A DNA stretch of 13,271 bases from Nocardiopsaceae bacterium (GTDB lineage Bacteria; Actinomycetota; Actinomycetes; Streptosporangiales; Streptosporangiaceae). The notes under the pieces were generated by a model. The model made no database searches. It saw only the letters and a list, made by a program, of their open reading frames with translations, and was not told the DNA's origin. A program made the position numbers and the translations under genes. The stretch covers positions 1 through 13,271 of the forward strand of contig JAIRTY010000766.1 in the NCBI GenBank assembly GCA_031254715.1, written 5' to 3'. Shown here piece by piece: positions 7,201 to 12,560 of the stretch (the first letter of the stretch is position 1; each line of letters begins with the position of its first letter).

Positions 7201-8679
7201 GCGGGCCGCGTCGCCGCGGCCGAACGCCTCCCGCCAGCCCGCCAGCAGGTCCAGGTACACCTGGTCGGACTCGGTGCCGGTGATCGCGTCGTGGTGGGCG
7301 CCGAACGCCAGCAGCCGCCACGCCTTGTCGACCGACTCCGCCGGGTACGGCGCGCCCGCCAGCCAGGCCAGGGTGGCCAGCCGCTCGCCGTCGCTGACCG
7401 CGGTCTCGGCCGCGAACTGCGCCTGCTTGGTGTCGATGTAGGAGACGTCCTTGCCCGGGTAGACCGGGTTCATGTCGCGGGTCTGCGGCGTCAGCCAGGT
7501 CCCGTGCTCCGCGGCCTCGGCCGCCACGGCGCCGAAGAACTCGCGCGGCAGCGCCGTCACGAACCGGGGCCAGAGATAGCGCTGGTTCCAGTCCCGGTGG
7601 ATGGCCGTGACCCAGCGGGATGGGATGACGTGGTCGGCGCCGACCGGCAGCAGGACGTTACGGGTGGCGGCGACCGGGGCCAGGGACACGAACTGCGCCA
7701 GCGCATCCGCCTCGGCAGCGGCCAGGTCAGCCGCCTGGTGGGTGCCCCAGCCGGCTCCGTAGTGGTTGGCCATGTAGCTCGTGACCAGCCCGCCGCCGTC
7801 CGGGGATACCCACTCGAACTCGCTCGGGAACTGCATCCGGTCGTTGCTGCCGACCGTCCGCAGCGGACCCCACTGGTGATAGGGCCCGCGCGCCCAGGCC
7901 GAGCTGGTCAGCCCGGCGGCCGCCATGATCCCCGGGTAGCCGGGATCGTGGCCGAACGCATCGAGCATCCACGCCGACTGCGGGTCGCCGCCGAGCACGT
8001 CCCGCTGGTAGCCCAGGCCGTAGACGGCGTTCCTGATCGTCGACTCGGCGCTGGTGAGGTTGGTGTTGGGCTCGTTGTAGTTGCCGCCGACGATCTCGAT
8101 CCGGCCCTCGGCGAGGAAGCGGCGCAGGTCCGCGCGGTCCTCGGGGTGGGTGTCGAAGTACGGCTTCAGGTAGTCGAGCTCGGCCAGCACGAACTTGTAG
8201 TCGGGGTCGGAGCGGGCCGCCGCCAGGTGCAGCGCGACCAGTTCGAACGCGGTGCGGACCTCGGGCAGCTCGCCGTCCTCGCCCGGCAGCAGCAGCCGGG
8301 CCTGCGTGAACTGCCCCTGGGTGTCCCACCAGACCGGGTCGTAGTGGAAGTGGCTGACCATCCACATGGTCCAGCCCGGCTCGGCCGCTGTGACCGTCAC
8401 GGCAAGCTCGGCCCGTTCCCGCGGCGTCTGCGCGATCACCGTGGCCAGGAGCCGGGCGCCCGGCCGGTGCGGGGCCGCGACCTGCACTCCCACCTCGGCC
8501 GTGAGCTCGGGCCCGGGATGCTCGCTGCGGAACGGTTCCGGCGTGGTGACGGCCGCGCCCTCGACCCGGAGGCTGACCGGGGCCTCGTCGATCCCGGCCA
8601 GGCTGGCCAGCACCACCTGGCGCGGGCTGGCGGCGGTGCCGGTGAACAGGACGGTGGCTTCGGCGCCGGTGATCCGCAT
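4246..8679 (-). CDS. Large GH38 alpha-mannosidase with extra C-terminal beta domains
   Basis: A 1477-residue enzyme predicted to hydrolyse alpha-mannosides by the retaining GH38 mechanism with one bound metal ion, probably Zn. The catalytic (N-terminal GH38) domain spans about residues 104-470. His112/Asp114 (HFHYDPVWW) and His463 (AHHDAITGT) match metal ligands, and Asp240 (WMLDAFGHD) matches the metal-binding nucleophile. The helical middle domain ends near 515 and the GH38 beta-sandwich runs from about 520. At about 815-960 an alpha/beta-like segment interrupts the sandwich before ALLNRG. After a GEEVP-GEEVP linker (1195-1204) come two beta-rich modules: about 1215-1370, resembling NEW3-type domains, and 1385-1477. 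Typical GH38 proteins have about 850-1100 residues. No signal peptide is visible, so a cytoplasmic location is likely. ATG 8679 is the first start near the conserved region, with weak GAGG upstream. The gene is divergent from the ArsR-type regulator. Confidence 0.92.
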   Translation of the reverse strand: MRITGAEATVLFTGTAASPRQVVLASLAGIDEAPVSLRVEGAAVTTPEPFRSEHPGPELTAEVGVQVAAPHRPGARLLATVIAQTPRERAELAVTVTAAEPGWTMWMVSHFHYDPVWWDTQGQFTQARLLLPGEDGELPEVRTAFELVALHLAAARSDPDYKFVLAELDYLKPYFDTHPEDRADLRRFLAEGRIEIVGGNYNEPNTNLTSAESTIRNAVYGLGYQRDVLGGDPQSAWMLDAFGHDPGYPGIMAAAGLTSSAWARGPYHQWGPLRTVGSNDRMQFPSEFEWVSPDGGGLVTSYMANHYGAGWGTHQAADLAAAEADALAQFVSLAPVAATRNVLLPVGADHVIPSRWVTAIHRDWNQRYLWPRFVTALPREFFGAVAAEAAEHGTWLTPQTRDMNPVYPGKDVSYIDTKQAQFAAETAVSDGERLATLAWLAGAPYPAESVDKAWRLLAFGAHHDAITGTESDQVYLDLLAGWREAFGRGDAARRDAAARLAALADTRPPDEVERPEQPGARPVTVFNTVSWPRSGLATIRLELPGPGTPWLALRDETGAGVPALAEAVRRHPDGTLAGVTLRFLAGPVPALGYRTYWAIPAAEVPAGWAPLPGTTIENERFAVSADPARGGALSAIRDKRAGTELLTGPGNELVLQEEYDYHPRWGEGPWLLSPKGPGAGSADRPATVRAEQCPAGSRLVAEFSLGELRVTQETLLWHGSDRVEFATHVDGSIGTDRLLRVRFPARVPGALPLFQAATAVVARPFGAATADVAEHPFTLDNPAHEWFGLGAAVRLRAGGSLAAAGVAEIVLPDEPVPADCQRAVRDLVTALAAHGVTATCTRPDGPRYGALDLDSNLPDWRIALGGPQHNRWSGELLAAAPEAAAGLAQRLAGGAGKPIAVLVPAARPRPDVFAAGADVRGARDLPVLLVAGDDLAAAMAAVTDDLADGVIEAAAAGPSPDPPLADRCVALLNRGTPGSLITPDGTLWMALMRACTAWPSGVWIDGDKRTAPDGSSFAWQHWSHTFEYALAGGEGGWRQAGLVPAGQDYRHPLLACETGIHPGPLPAAASLCEVAAPGQPGGAAPAALLAALKPQGNPLAAGRTGDWPRPGDGVTVRLRDGGGPGAGRPVPARVALFTGIQAAASATLQEEAGPPLPVEQGMAVAEVPPSGLATVTLTPAGDPPPGRSGAGGRSGEEVPGEEVPPEPVQPVFTRYWLHGKGPAPAGNLPVAVHLSPGRLALAAPGGDGAAGLPAAATLRLTVAGGPQPAAGAAELVVPPGLAVTGGDGPAEPLRLRYELAPDGYASWDLTVAAAPGTAPGHYFVAARISDDLGQALEDAVLVTIGEPTVPSSGLPLPELLPLIEAEQQAVAAEVGVTLLTSQVTLRPGERGEILLRLACRAGSPVRGESQLISPFGSWELSGSPAAGFTVRPGEEIVLRHPLAAAPGARPGSWWALVKVMYYGRVRYTESVAVTISS
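5069..5098. repeat. 15-bp tandem duplication in the mannosidase interdomain linker
   Basis: GGGACCTCTTCCCCC is followed at once by GGGACCTCTTCCCCG, identical at 14 of 15 bases. On the coding (minus) strand the two copies give GEEVP-GEEVP at residues 1195-1204, just before a Pro-rich run and the C-terminal beta modules. Its position and composition fit a flexible linker lengthened by a recent slippage event. Confidence 0.7.
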
Positions 8680-8717
8680 GGCCTCATCGTCGCACGGGCC
8701 ATCCGCGGCGCCGCAGC

Positions 8718-8741
8718 GGCCGGAAACCCGGCCGGAAACCC
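8718..8741. repeat. Exact 12-bp tandem repeat in the mannosidase leader
   Basis: Two head-to-tail copies of GGCCGGAAACCC, followed by GGC as a partial third. It lies between the mannosidase start codon and the operator-like dyads, so it would be in the mannosidase 5' leader or promoter region. It may be a regulator site or a replication-slippage product; nothing further can be concluded. Confidence 0.6.
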
Positions 8742-8752
8742 GGCGTGCGGAC

Positions 8753-8782
8753 TTGTCGAAAGAACTCTTTCGAGAGTAATCT
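8753..8782 (+). promoter_or_regulatory. Predicted leaderless promoter of the ArsR-type regulator gene
   Basis: TTGTCG (8753-8758) and TAATCT (8777-8782) form a -35/-10 pair with 18-bp spacing. TAATCT ends 8 bases before the ATG at 8791, so transcription would begin at or next to the start codon. No Shine-Dalgarno is present in between, in agreement with a leaderless mRNA. The dyads occupy the spacer and the -10, which suggests that the regulator represses itself. Confidence 0.5.
8756..8773. promoter_or_regulatory. Perfect 18-bp dyad, operator-like (ArsR-type regulator/mannosidase)
   Basis: TCGAAAGA-AC-TCTTTCGA has perfect 8-bp arms around two bases, unusually AT-rich for this DNA. It is between the -35 and -10 of the regulator promoter and upstream of the divergent mannosidase. 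It is the best candidate binding site of the adjacent winged-helix protein. Confidence 0.65.
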
Positions 8783-8787
8783 TTCGA
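8770..8787. promoter_or_regulatory. Second, imperfect 18-bp dyad overlapping the -10
   Basis: TCGAGAGT-AA-TCTTTCGA has the same layout as the dyad at 8756-8773, with two changed bases in the left arm. It overlaps that dyad by four bases, so TCTTTCGA occurs directly twice (8766-8773, 8780-8787) and once inverted (8756-8763). It covers TAATCT, the predicted -10, which suggests cooperative or graded repression. Confidence 0.5.
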
Positions 8788-8790
8788 AAC

Positions 8791-9495
8791 ATGTCTTCCG
8801 ATGGTTTGCAGCGAGTTCCGGGCCCGGGCGGCGATGTCACGCCCGCGGCGCGGAGAACGCCCGCCGAGCGCAGCACGCGCCGGCTGTCCGATCCCCGGGC
8901 GATGCGGGCGCTCGCGCACCCGGTACGGGTGGCGCTGCTGGAGGCGCTGGCCCACGCCGGGACCCTGACCGCGACCCAGGCCAGCGAGGCACTGGGGGAG
9001 AGCCCCGCCAACTGCGCCTTCCACCTGCGGACGCTGGCCAAGTACGGCTACGTGGAGGAGACCGGCGGCGGGCGGGGCCGGGAGCGCCCCTGGCGGCGGG
9101 TGCACACGGGCTATCAGATCCCGACCGACGAGCTAGACCCGCAGACGGCTACCGCGGCGCAGGAGATTGCCGACTTCTACCTGGACCGGATCCTCACCCG
9201 CGCGCGGACCACGCTGTCACGGCGCTCCTCCTGGCCTGCCGAATGGCTGGCCAACGAGCTCACGGGCCAGACCGAGGACATTTTCTACGTCACCACGGAC
9301 GAGGCGCGAGAGCTGGGCGCCGAGCTGCGCTCGCTGCTGGAGCGGTTCAGCGACCGGCTGGACCATCCGGAGCGCCGCCCGCCGGACGCGATGCCGATCG
9401 AGGTGCTGCTGCTCGGCTACCCGCTGCTGCACCTGGCAGCCCGGCCTGACCCGGAAACCGGCGACGTCATCGTCGCCGAGGCCGAATCTGACTAG
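8791..9495 (+). CDS. ArsR-type winged helix-turn-helix regulator (HTH_20-like)
   Basis: A 234-residue DNA-binding protein. Residues 34-90 are a clear ArsR-like winged helix: SDPRAMRALAHPVRVALLEAL, then TATQASEALGESPANCAFHLRTLAKYGYVEE as recognition helix and following helix. The wing is rich in Gly and Arg (GGGRGRERPWRRV). No cluster of metal-binding Cys/His is seen, so metal sensing is unlikely. The C-terminal half (120-217) is a helical, probably dimerising or ligand-sensing domain. The frame is open far upstream because of GC bias; ATG 8791 is chosen because it follows the dyads and the -10. It probably represses itself and the divergent mannosidase gene through the TCTTTCGA sites (inference). 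The next ORF begins 24 bases downstream, and similar regulators are often found with an MFS gene. Confidence 0.88.
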   Translation: MSSDGLQRVPGPGGDVTPAARRTPAERSTRRLSDPRAMRALAHPVRVALLEALAHAGTLTATQASEALGESPANCAFHLRTLAKYGYVEETGGGRGRERPWRRVHTGYQIPTDELDPQTATAAQEIADFYLDRILTRARTTLSRRSSWPAEWLANELTGQTEDIFYVTTDEARELGAELRSLLERFSDRLDHPERRPPDAMPIEVLLLGYPLLHLAARPDPETGDVIVAEAESD

Positions 9496-9519
9496 TCCGC
9501 GCCGTCCGGAAGGAACGCC

Positions 9520-9933
9520 ATGCACCCGGAGATCGCCCGCCAGCTCGCTGACCAGCGCCGCGCGGACCTGCTGCGCTCAGCCCATGACTCCTGCCGGGCA
9601 GGCTGGTCCTGGCGCGGCAGCGCCAGGCGCTGGCTGCGGCGAGCGGAAGGGCGCCGCCATTCCGGCGGCGCATCCTGTCCGCTGCGACCGGCCGGGCTGC
9701 CCGGCGTGTTCCTGGCGAGGCCGGAGGCGCTCGGGTTCCGTGCCTACCTGACCGATGCCGAGGCGGAGCAGCTGATCCGGGAGTGGGCGGGGCTGCTGGG
9801 CCGCTTCGCAGACCGGGCGGACGATCGGAACCGGCGGCCGGCAGGAGCCGTCCCGTTCGAGGTGGTCCTGCTCGGCCGCCGGGTGCCGGACCTGGCCGGA
9901 ACGGGCCGCGGCCTGTCCGGTCCCGCGGCCTGA
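9520..9933 (+). CDS. Chimeric small ORF carrying a regulator C-terminal domain without its HTH
   Basis: A 137-residue ORF with a good start: ATG 9520 has AAGGA 7 bases upstream. It is in line with its neighbours (24 bases after the ArsR-type gene, 17 before the MFS gene). Residues 1-27 (MHPEIARQLADQRRADLLRS and following) look like the beginning of a small helical actinobacterial protein. Residues 28-65 are Arg/Trp/Gly/Cys-rich with no recognisable fold. Residues 80-127 align with 170-217 of the preceding regulator: 23 of 48 positions identical by hand, including LL-RF-DR-D, RRP and EV-LLG. It therefore appears to be a second regulator that lost its DNA-binding half and was fused to another ORF start. 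It could be a decaying pseudogene or a partner that forms heterodimers with the intact regulator. Function is unknown. Confidence 0.6.
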   Translation: MHPEIARQLADQRRADLLRSAHDSCRAGWSWRGSARRWLRRAEGRRHSGGASCPLRPAGLPGVFLARPEALGFRAYLTDAEAEQLIREWAGLLGRFADRADDRNRRPAGAVPFEVVLLGRRVPDLAGTGRGLSGPAA

Positions 9934-9950
9934 TCGCGGGCGGGGCTGCG

Positions 9951-11168
9951 ATGCGGCGCCTGCTGCGGCACCGGGACGGCCGGCTGTACATCGCCGGGCA
10001 GACCCTGTCCAACCTGGGAGACAACTCGCTGTGGCTGGCCATGGCGATCTGGGTGAAGATCCTTTCCGGCAGCAGCACCGCGGCCGGGCTGGCCATCTTC
10101 GCCCTCATCTGCGGCATGCTGCTGGCCCCGGTCACCGGGCTGCTGGCCGACCGGGCCCGGCGCCGGCCGCTGCTGATAGCCGCCAACCTGGCCGCAGCGG
10201 CGCTGGTGTGCGCCCTGCTGCTGGTAACCGGGCGCGGCCAGATCTGGCTGATCTACCTGGTCATGTTCGGCTACGGCGCCGCCAACGGGCTGCTCACCGC
10301 CGGGCAGACCGCCCTGCTCGCGGTGCTGCTGCCGCCGGACCTGCTGGGCGAGGCCAACGCGACGCTGGAACTGGCGCGGCAGGGGTTCCGGCTGATCACC
10401 CCGCTGCTGGGGGCCGGCCTGCTGGCGGTGGCCGGGCCGTATCCGGTCATCGCGCTGGACGCCGCGACGTTCGTGCTGGCGGCCGCCACGGTGGCCGCGC
10501 TGCGGCTGCGCGAGCCGCGGCCCGGGCCGGCCGGCGGCCACGTGCTGACCGAGGTGACGGCCGGGATGCGGCACATCGGCCGGACCCCGGACCTGCGGCG
10601 GCTGCTGGTGGCCGCGGTGATCGCGCTGCTGGTGTTCGGCTTCTTCGAGACCGTGCCGTTCACGATCGTCGGCCAGGGGCTGCACCGGCCGCCTACCTTT
10701 CTCGGCGTGCTGGAGTCGGTGATGGGCGCGGGCGCGGTGGCCGGCGGGGCAGTGGCGGCGCGAGTGATGCGGCGGACCGGCGAGCGCGTGCTGGTGGGGC
10801 TGGCGCTGCTGGCCTCCGCGGTCTCCTGCCTGCTGCTCATCCCGCCCGCGCTGGCGGCGGTGCTGGCGGGGATGGCGGTGCTCGGCGCGGCAGTGGTCTG
10901 GGTCAACGTGGGGGCGGTCACGCTGATCCAGCGGCAGACACCGCCGGGCCTGATCGGCCGGGTGGAGTCGGCCCTCACGGTGGCGTCCACCGTCCCCCAG
11001 GCGCTGTCGATCGCGCTCGGCGCGGCGCTGGTCGCGGTGGTCGATTACCGGGTGCTGCTGCTGGTGATGGCGGCGGTGGTCGCCTGCTCGGCGGTCTACC
11101 TGGCGCTGCCAGGGCCGGGCACGGCGCCAGCTGCGGCGGAGCCGGTCGGGCCAAGGCCGGCCGGCTGA
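9951..11168 (+). CDS. MFS transporter, MefA/EntS-like (12-TM class)
   Basis: A 405-residue inner-membrane transporter. The start RRLLRHRDGRLYIAGQTLSN-GD is typical of the MFS_3/MefA-like subgroup, where a short basic N-terminus leads into a conserved S-x-x-G-D in TM1. Motif A between TM2 and TM3 is GLLADRARRRP (residues 63-73). About ten to twelve hydrophobic segments can be seen, with a break near residues 185-220 (LREPRPGPAGGHVLTEVTAG) between the two halves and RQTPPGLIGRV in the second half as in relatives. Members export macrolides, siderophores or other small molecules. ATG 9951 is chosen for its fit to the family start; the upstream GGGCGGGG is only a weak ribosome site, so coupling to the ORF ending at 9933 is likely. 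Substrate unknown. Confidence 0.88.
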   Translation: MRRLLRHRDGRLYIAGQTLSNLGDNSLWLAMAIWVKILSGSSTAAGLAIFALICGMLLAPVTGLLADRARRRPLLIAANLAAAALVCALLLVTGRGQIWLIYLVMFGYGAANGLLTAGQTALLAVLLPPDLLGEANATLELARQGFRLITPLLGAGLLAVAGPYPVIALDAATFVLAAATVAALRLREPRPGPAGGHVLTEVTAGMRHIGRTPDLRRLLVAAVIALLVFGFFETVPFTIVGQGLHRPPTFLGVLESVMGAGAVAGGAVAARVMRRTGERVLVGLALLASAVSCLLLIPPALAAVLAGMAVLGAAVVWVNVGAVTLIQRQTPPGLIGRVESALTVASTVPQALSIALGAALVAVVDYRVLLLVMAAVVACSAVYLALPGPGTAPAAAEPVGPRPAG

Positions 11169-11303
11169 CCAGCACGGGGGTGGCCACCCAGCGCGCAGGG
11201 GCGAGCAATCGTGTGCATCTGCAGGTAGCATCTGCTGTGACCGCCGGGGCGAGCCGCCCCTTCCGAGTGCGCCCCGGGGCGCCTGAGCGGAGCGAGACCG
11301 CCG
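11169..11303. promoter_or_regulatory. Spacer upstream of the LacI-family gene with repeats and GC dyads
   Basis: This 135-bp spacer holds a direct repeat GCATCTGC (11215-11222 and 11228-11235, 13-bp period), a hairpin GGGGCG-AGC-CGCCCC (11246-11260), and a perfect palindrome GCGCCCCGGGGCGC (11269-11282). TAGCAT (11226-11231) could be a -10, without a good -35. The hairpin is followed by only two T residues, so it is at best a weak terminator for the MFS gene. None of these can be assigned with certainty. Confidence 0.35.
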
Positions 11304-12326
11304 ATGCCTGACTCACCGGTCACCCTCCGGGATGTCGCGGCGCGGGCCGGGGTCCACCCGGCAACGGCCTCCCGCGCCCTCAATCCCGAGACCAGGCTGC
11401 TGGTGCGGGAAGACACCGCCCGCCGGGTGCTCGACGCGGCCCAGACGCTGGGCTACCGGCCGAACCCGGTCGCCCGGAGCCTGCGCACCCGCCGCTCCAA
11501 CACGGTCGGGGTGCTCATCCCTGACCTGACCAACCCGCTGTTCCCGCCGATCGTACGGGGCATCGAGGACCGGCTCGCCGCCGCCGGCTACGTGGCCCTG
11601 ATCGGCAACACCGACGGCGACGACGAGCGCGAGCGGATCGTGTTCGAGCAGATGCGGGCCCGGCATGTGGACGGGTTCGTGCTTGCCACCGTGCATCTGA
11701 GCAGCGCGCTGCTGGCCGAGGCGGGGCGCGCGGAACTGCCCGTGGTGCTGGTGAACCGGCTGGCCGAGGACCACAGCATGCCGTCGGTCTCGGCCGACAA
11801 CGAGCGCGGCATGCGGCTCGCCGTCGACCACCTCGCCGATATGGGCCATCGCCGGATCGCCCATATCGCCGGGCCGCAGGACGTGTCCACCGGGCTCAGC
11901 CGGTTCCGCGGCTTCGACGCCGCGCTGCGGGCGCACGCGACGGCCATGGACGAGGACCTGGTGGTGGTGGCGAAGGCGTTCTCCATCGAGGAGGGCCACC
12001 GGTGCTGCCGCCTGCTGCTGGAACGCGGCGCCCCGTTCACGGCGATCGCGGCCGGCAACGACATGCTGGCGGTGGGATGTTACGGCGCGCTGGAGGAGGC
12101 GGGCGTGCGCTGCCCCGATGACATGTCGGTGGTCAGCTTCCACGACATGCCGTTCATCGACCGGCTGCGGCCGCCGCTGACCACCATCCGGTTCCCGCAC
12201 TACCAGGTCGGAACCGAGGCCGCCCAGCTACTGCTGGAGCGGATCGCTGGCGAGCCGGGCCCGGTCAAGGTGCTGTACCTGGCACCGGAGCTGATCGCGC
12301 GCGGCTCGACCGCCCCGCCCCGGTAG
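11304..12326 (+). CDS. LacI family transcriptional regulator
   Basis: A 340-residue repressor of standard LacI/GalR size. The N-terminal HTH is VTLRDVAARAGVHPATASRAL (residues 6-26), followed by helix 3 (TARRVLDAAQTLGY) and the hinge (PNPVARSLRT, 53-62) that contacts the minor groove. From NTVGVLIPDLTNPLFPPIVRGIE onward it is a type-I periplasmic-binding fold that binds a small ligand, usually a sugar or nucleoside, and forms the dimer. GHRRIAHIAGP and AIAAGNDMLAVGCYGALEEAG are conserved core strands and helices. The start ATG 11304 has GGAGCGAG about 8-12 bases upstream. The next gene, a transporter lipoprotein, has a LacI-type operator-like sequence in its upstream spacer, so it is the likely target. 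Ligand unknown. Confidence 0.92.
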   Translation: MPDSPVTLRDVAARAGVHPATASRALNPETRLLVREDTARRVLDAAQTLGYRPNPVARSLRTRRSNTVGVLIPDLTNPLFPPIVRGIEDRLAAAGYVALIGNTDGDDERERIVFEQMRARHVDGFVLATVHLSSALLAEAGRAELPVVLVNRLAEDHSMPSVSADNERGMRLAVDHLADMGHRRIAHIAGPQDVSTGLSRFRGFDAALRAHATAMDEDLVVVAKAFSIEEGHRCCRLLLERGAPFTAIAAGNDMLAVGCYGALEEAGVRCPDDMSVVSFHDMPFIDRLRPPLTTIRFPHYQVGTEAAQLLLERIAGEPGPVKVLYLAPELIARGSTAPPR

Positions 12327-12560
12327 CCCGCGCCACCGGCCCGCCCCCGCCGTCGCCGCGGCGGCTTGTCTGCAAACGATTGGCAAACCCGGCGGCCAGG
12401 CGCCGGTAAGGCGGACATCCGGGGATACCGCCTGACAGCCGGTGTGAACGGCGCAAATGGAGTACGGTAAGCCCCGCTGGTTTCGCTGGCACGAGGGCGC
12501 GCGTGGCCGGGGGGAATACCGGGGGCCGCTCCCGGGGCCTGTTGCTGCGGAGGAGCAGTC
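12327..12560. promoter_or_regulatory. Control region upstream of the binding-protein gene
   Basis: A 234-bp gene-free stretch. After the LacI-family stop there is a 6-bp GC hairpin, CCGCCG/CGGCGG (12347-12352, 12359-12364), without a T-run. A LacI-type operator-like sequence follows at 12371-12385; its TTGGCA (12380-12385) could be a -35, though no matching -10 is clear. Next is an imperfect dyad (12410-12432) with outer arms GGCGG/CCGCC and inner arms ATCC/GGAT. Later bases include CCGGG/CCCGG inverted arms near 12520-12536 and a strong GGAGGA just before the start codon. I recognise no known riboswitch class. Confidence 0.45.
12371..12385. promoter_or_regulatory. LacI-family operator-like site
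   Basis: TGCAAACGATTGGCA has the hallmark of LacI/GalR operators: a central CG flanked by inverted CAA/TTG (12373-12375 and 12380-12382) with TGC and GCA at the ends, one base out of perfect symmetry. It is 45 bases downstream of a LacI-family gene and about 175 upstream of the binding-protein gene. It is most simply that regulator's site, inferred from family knowledge and position. Confidence 0.55.

Noticed and set aside
7291..8790. Upstream extension of the ArsR-type regulator frame
   Set aside because: It lies antisense to the mannosidase catalytic domain; the promoter, the dyads and ATG 8791 mark the real start.
8680..9105. Upstream extension of the mannosidase frame by 142 codons
   Set aside because: It would cross the dyads and lie antisense to the start of the ArsR-type regulator; its residues have no GH38 similarity, and ATG 8679 fits the family.
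9650..9700. AHPVR-like peptide in another frame, hinting at a frameshifted HTH inside the 137-codon ORF
   Set aside because: Only five residues match and the flanking translation has no helix-turn-helix pattern, so it is probably chance.
9783..9950. Upstream extension of the second MFS gene
   Set aside because: It overlaps the preceding ORF almost fully and adds a non-membrane Arg/Gly/Pro stretch; the family start motif begins at ATG 9951.
9744..11231. Minus-strand 495-codon open frame
   Set aside because: It is antisense to the MFS gene; the Gln/His/Arg-rich product is typical of a reversed GC-rich membrane-protein gene.
12433..12560. Possible riboswitch in the leader of the binding-protein gene
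   Set aside because: Only generic GC-rich inverted arms are seen; no conserved core of a riboswitch class I know could be recognised.
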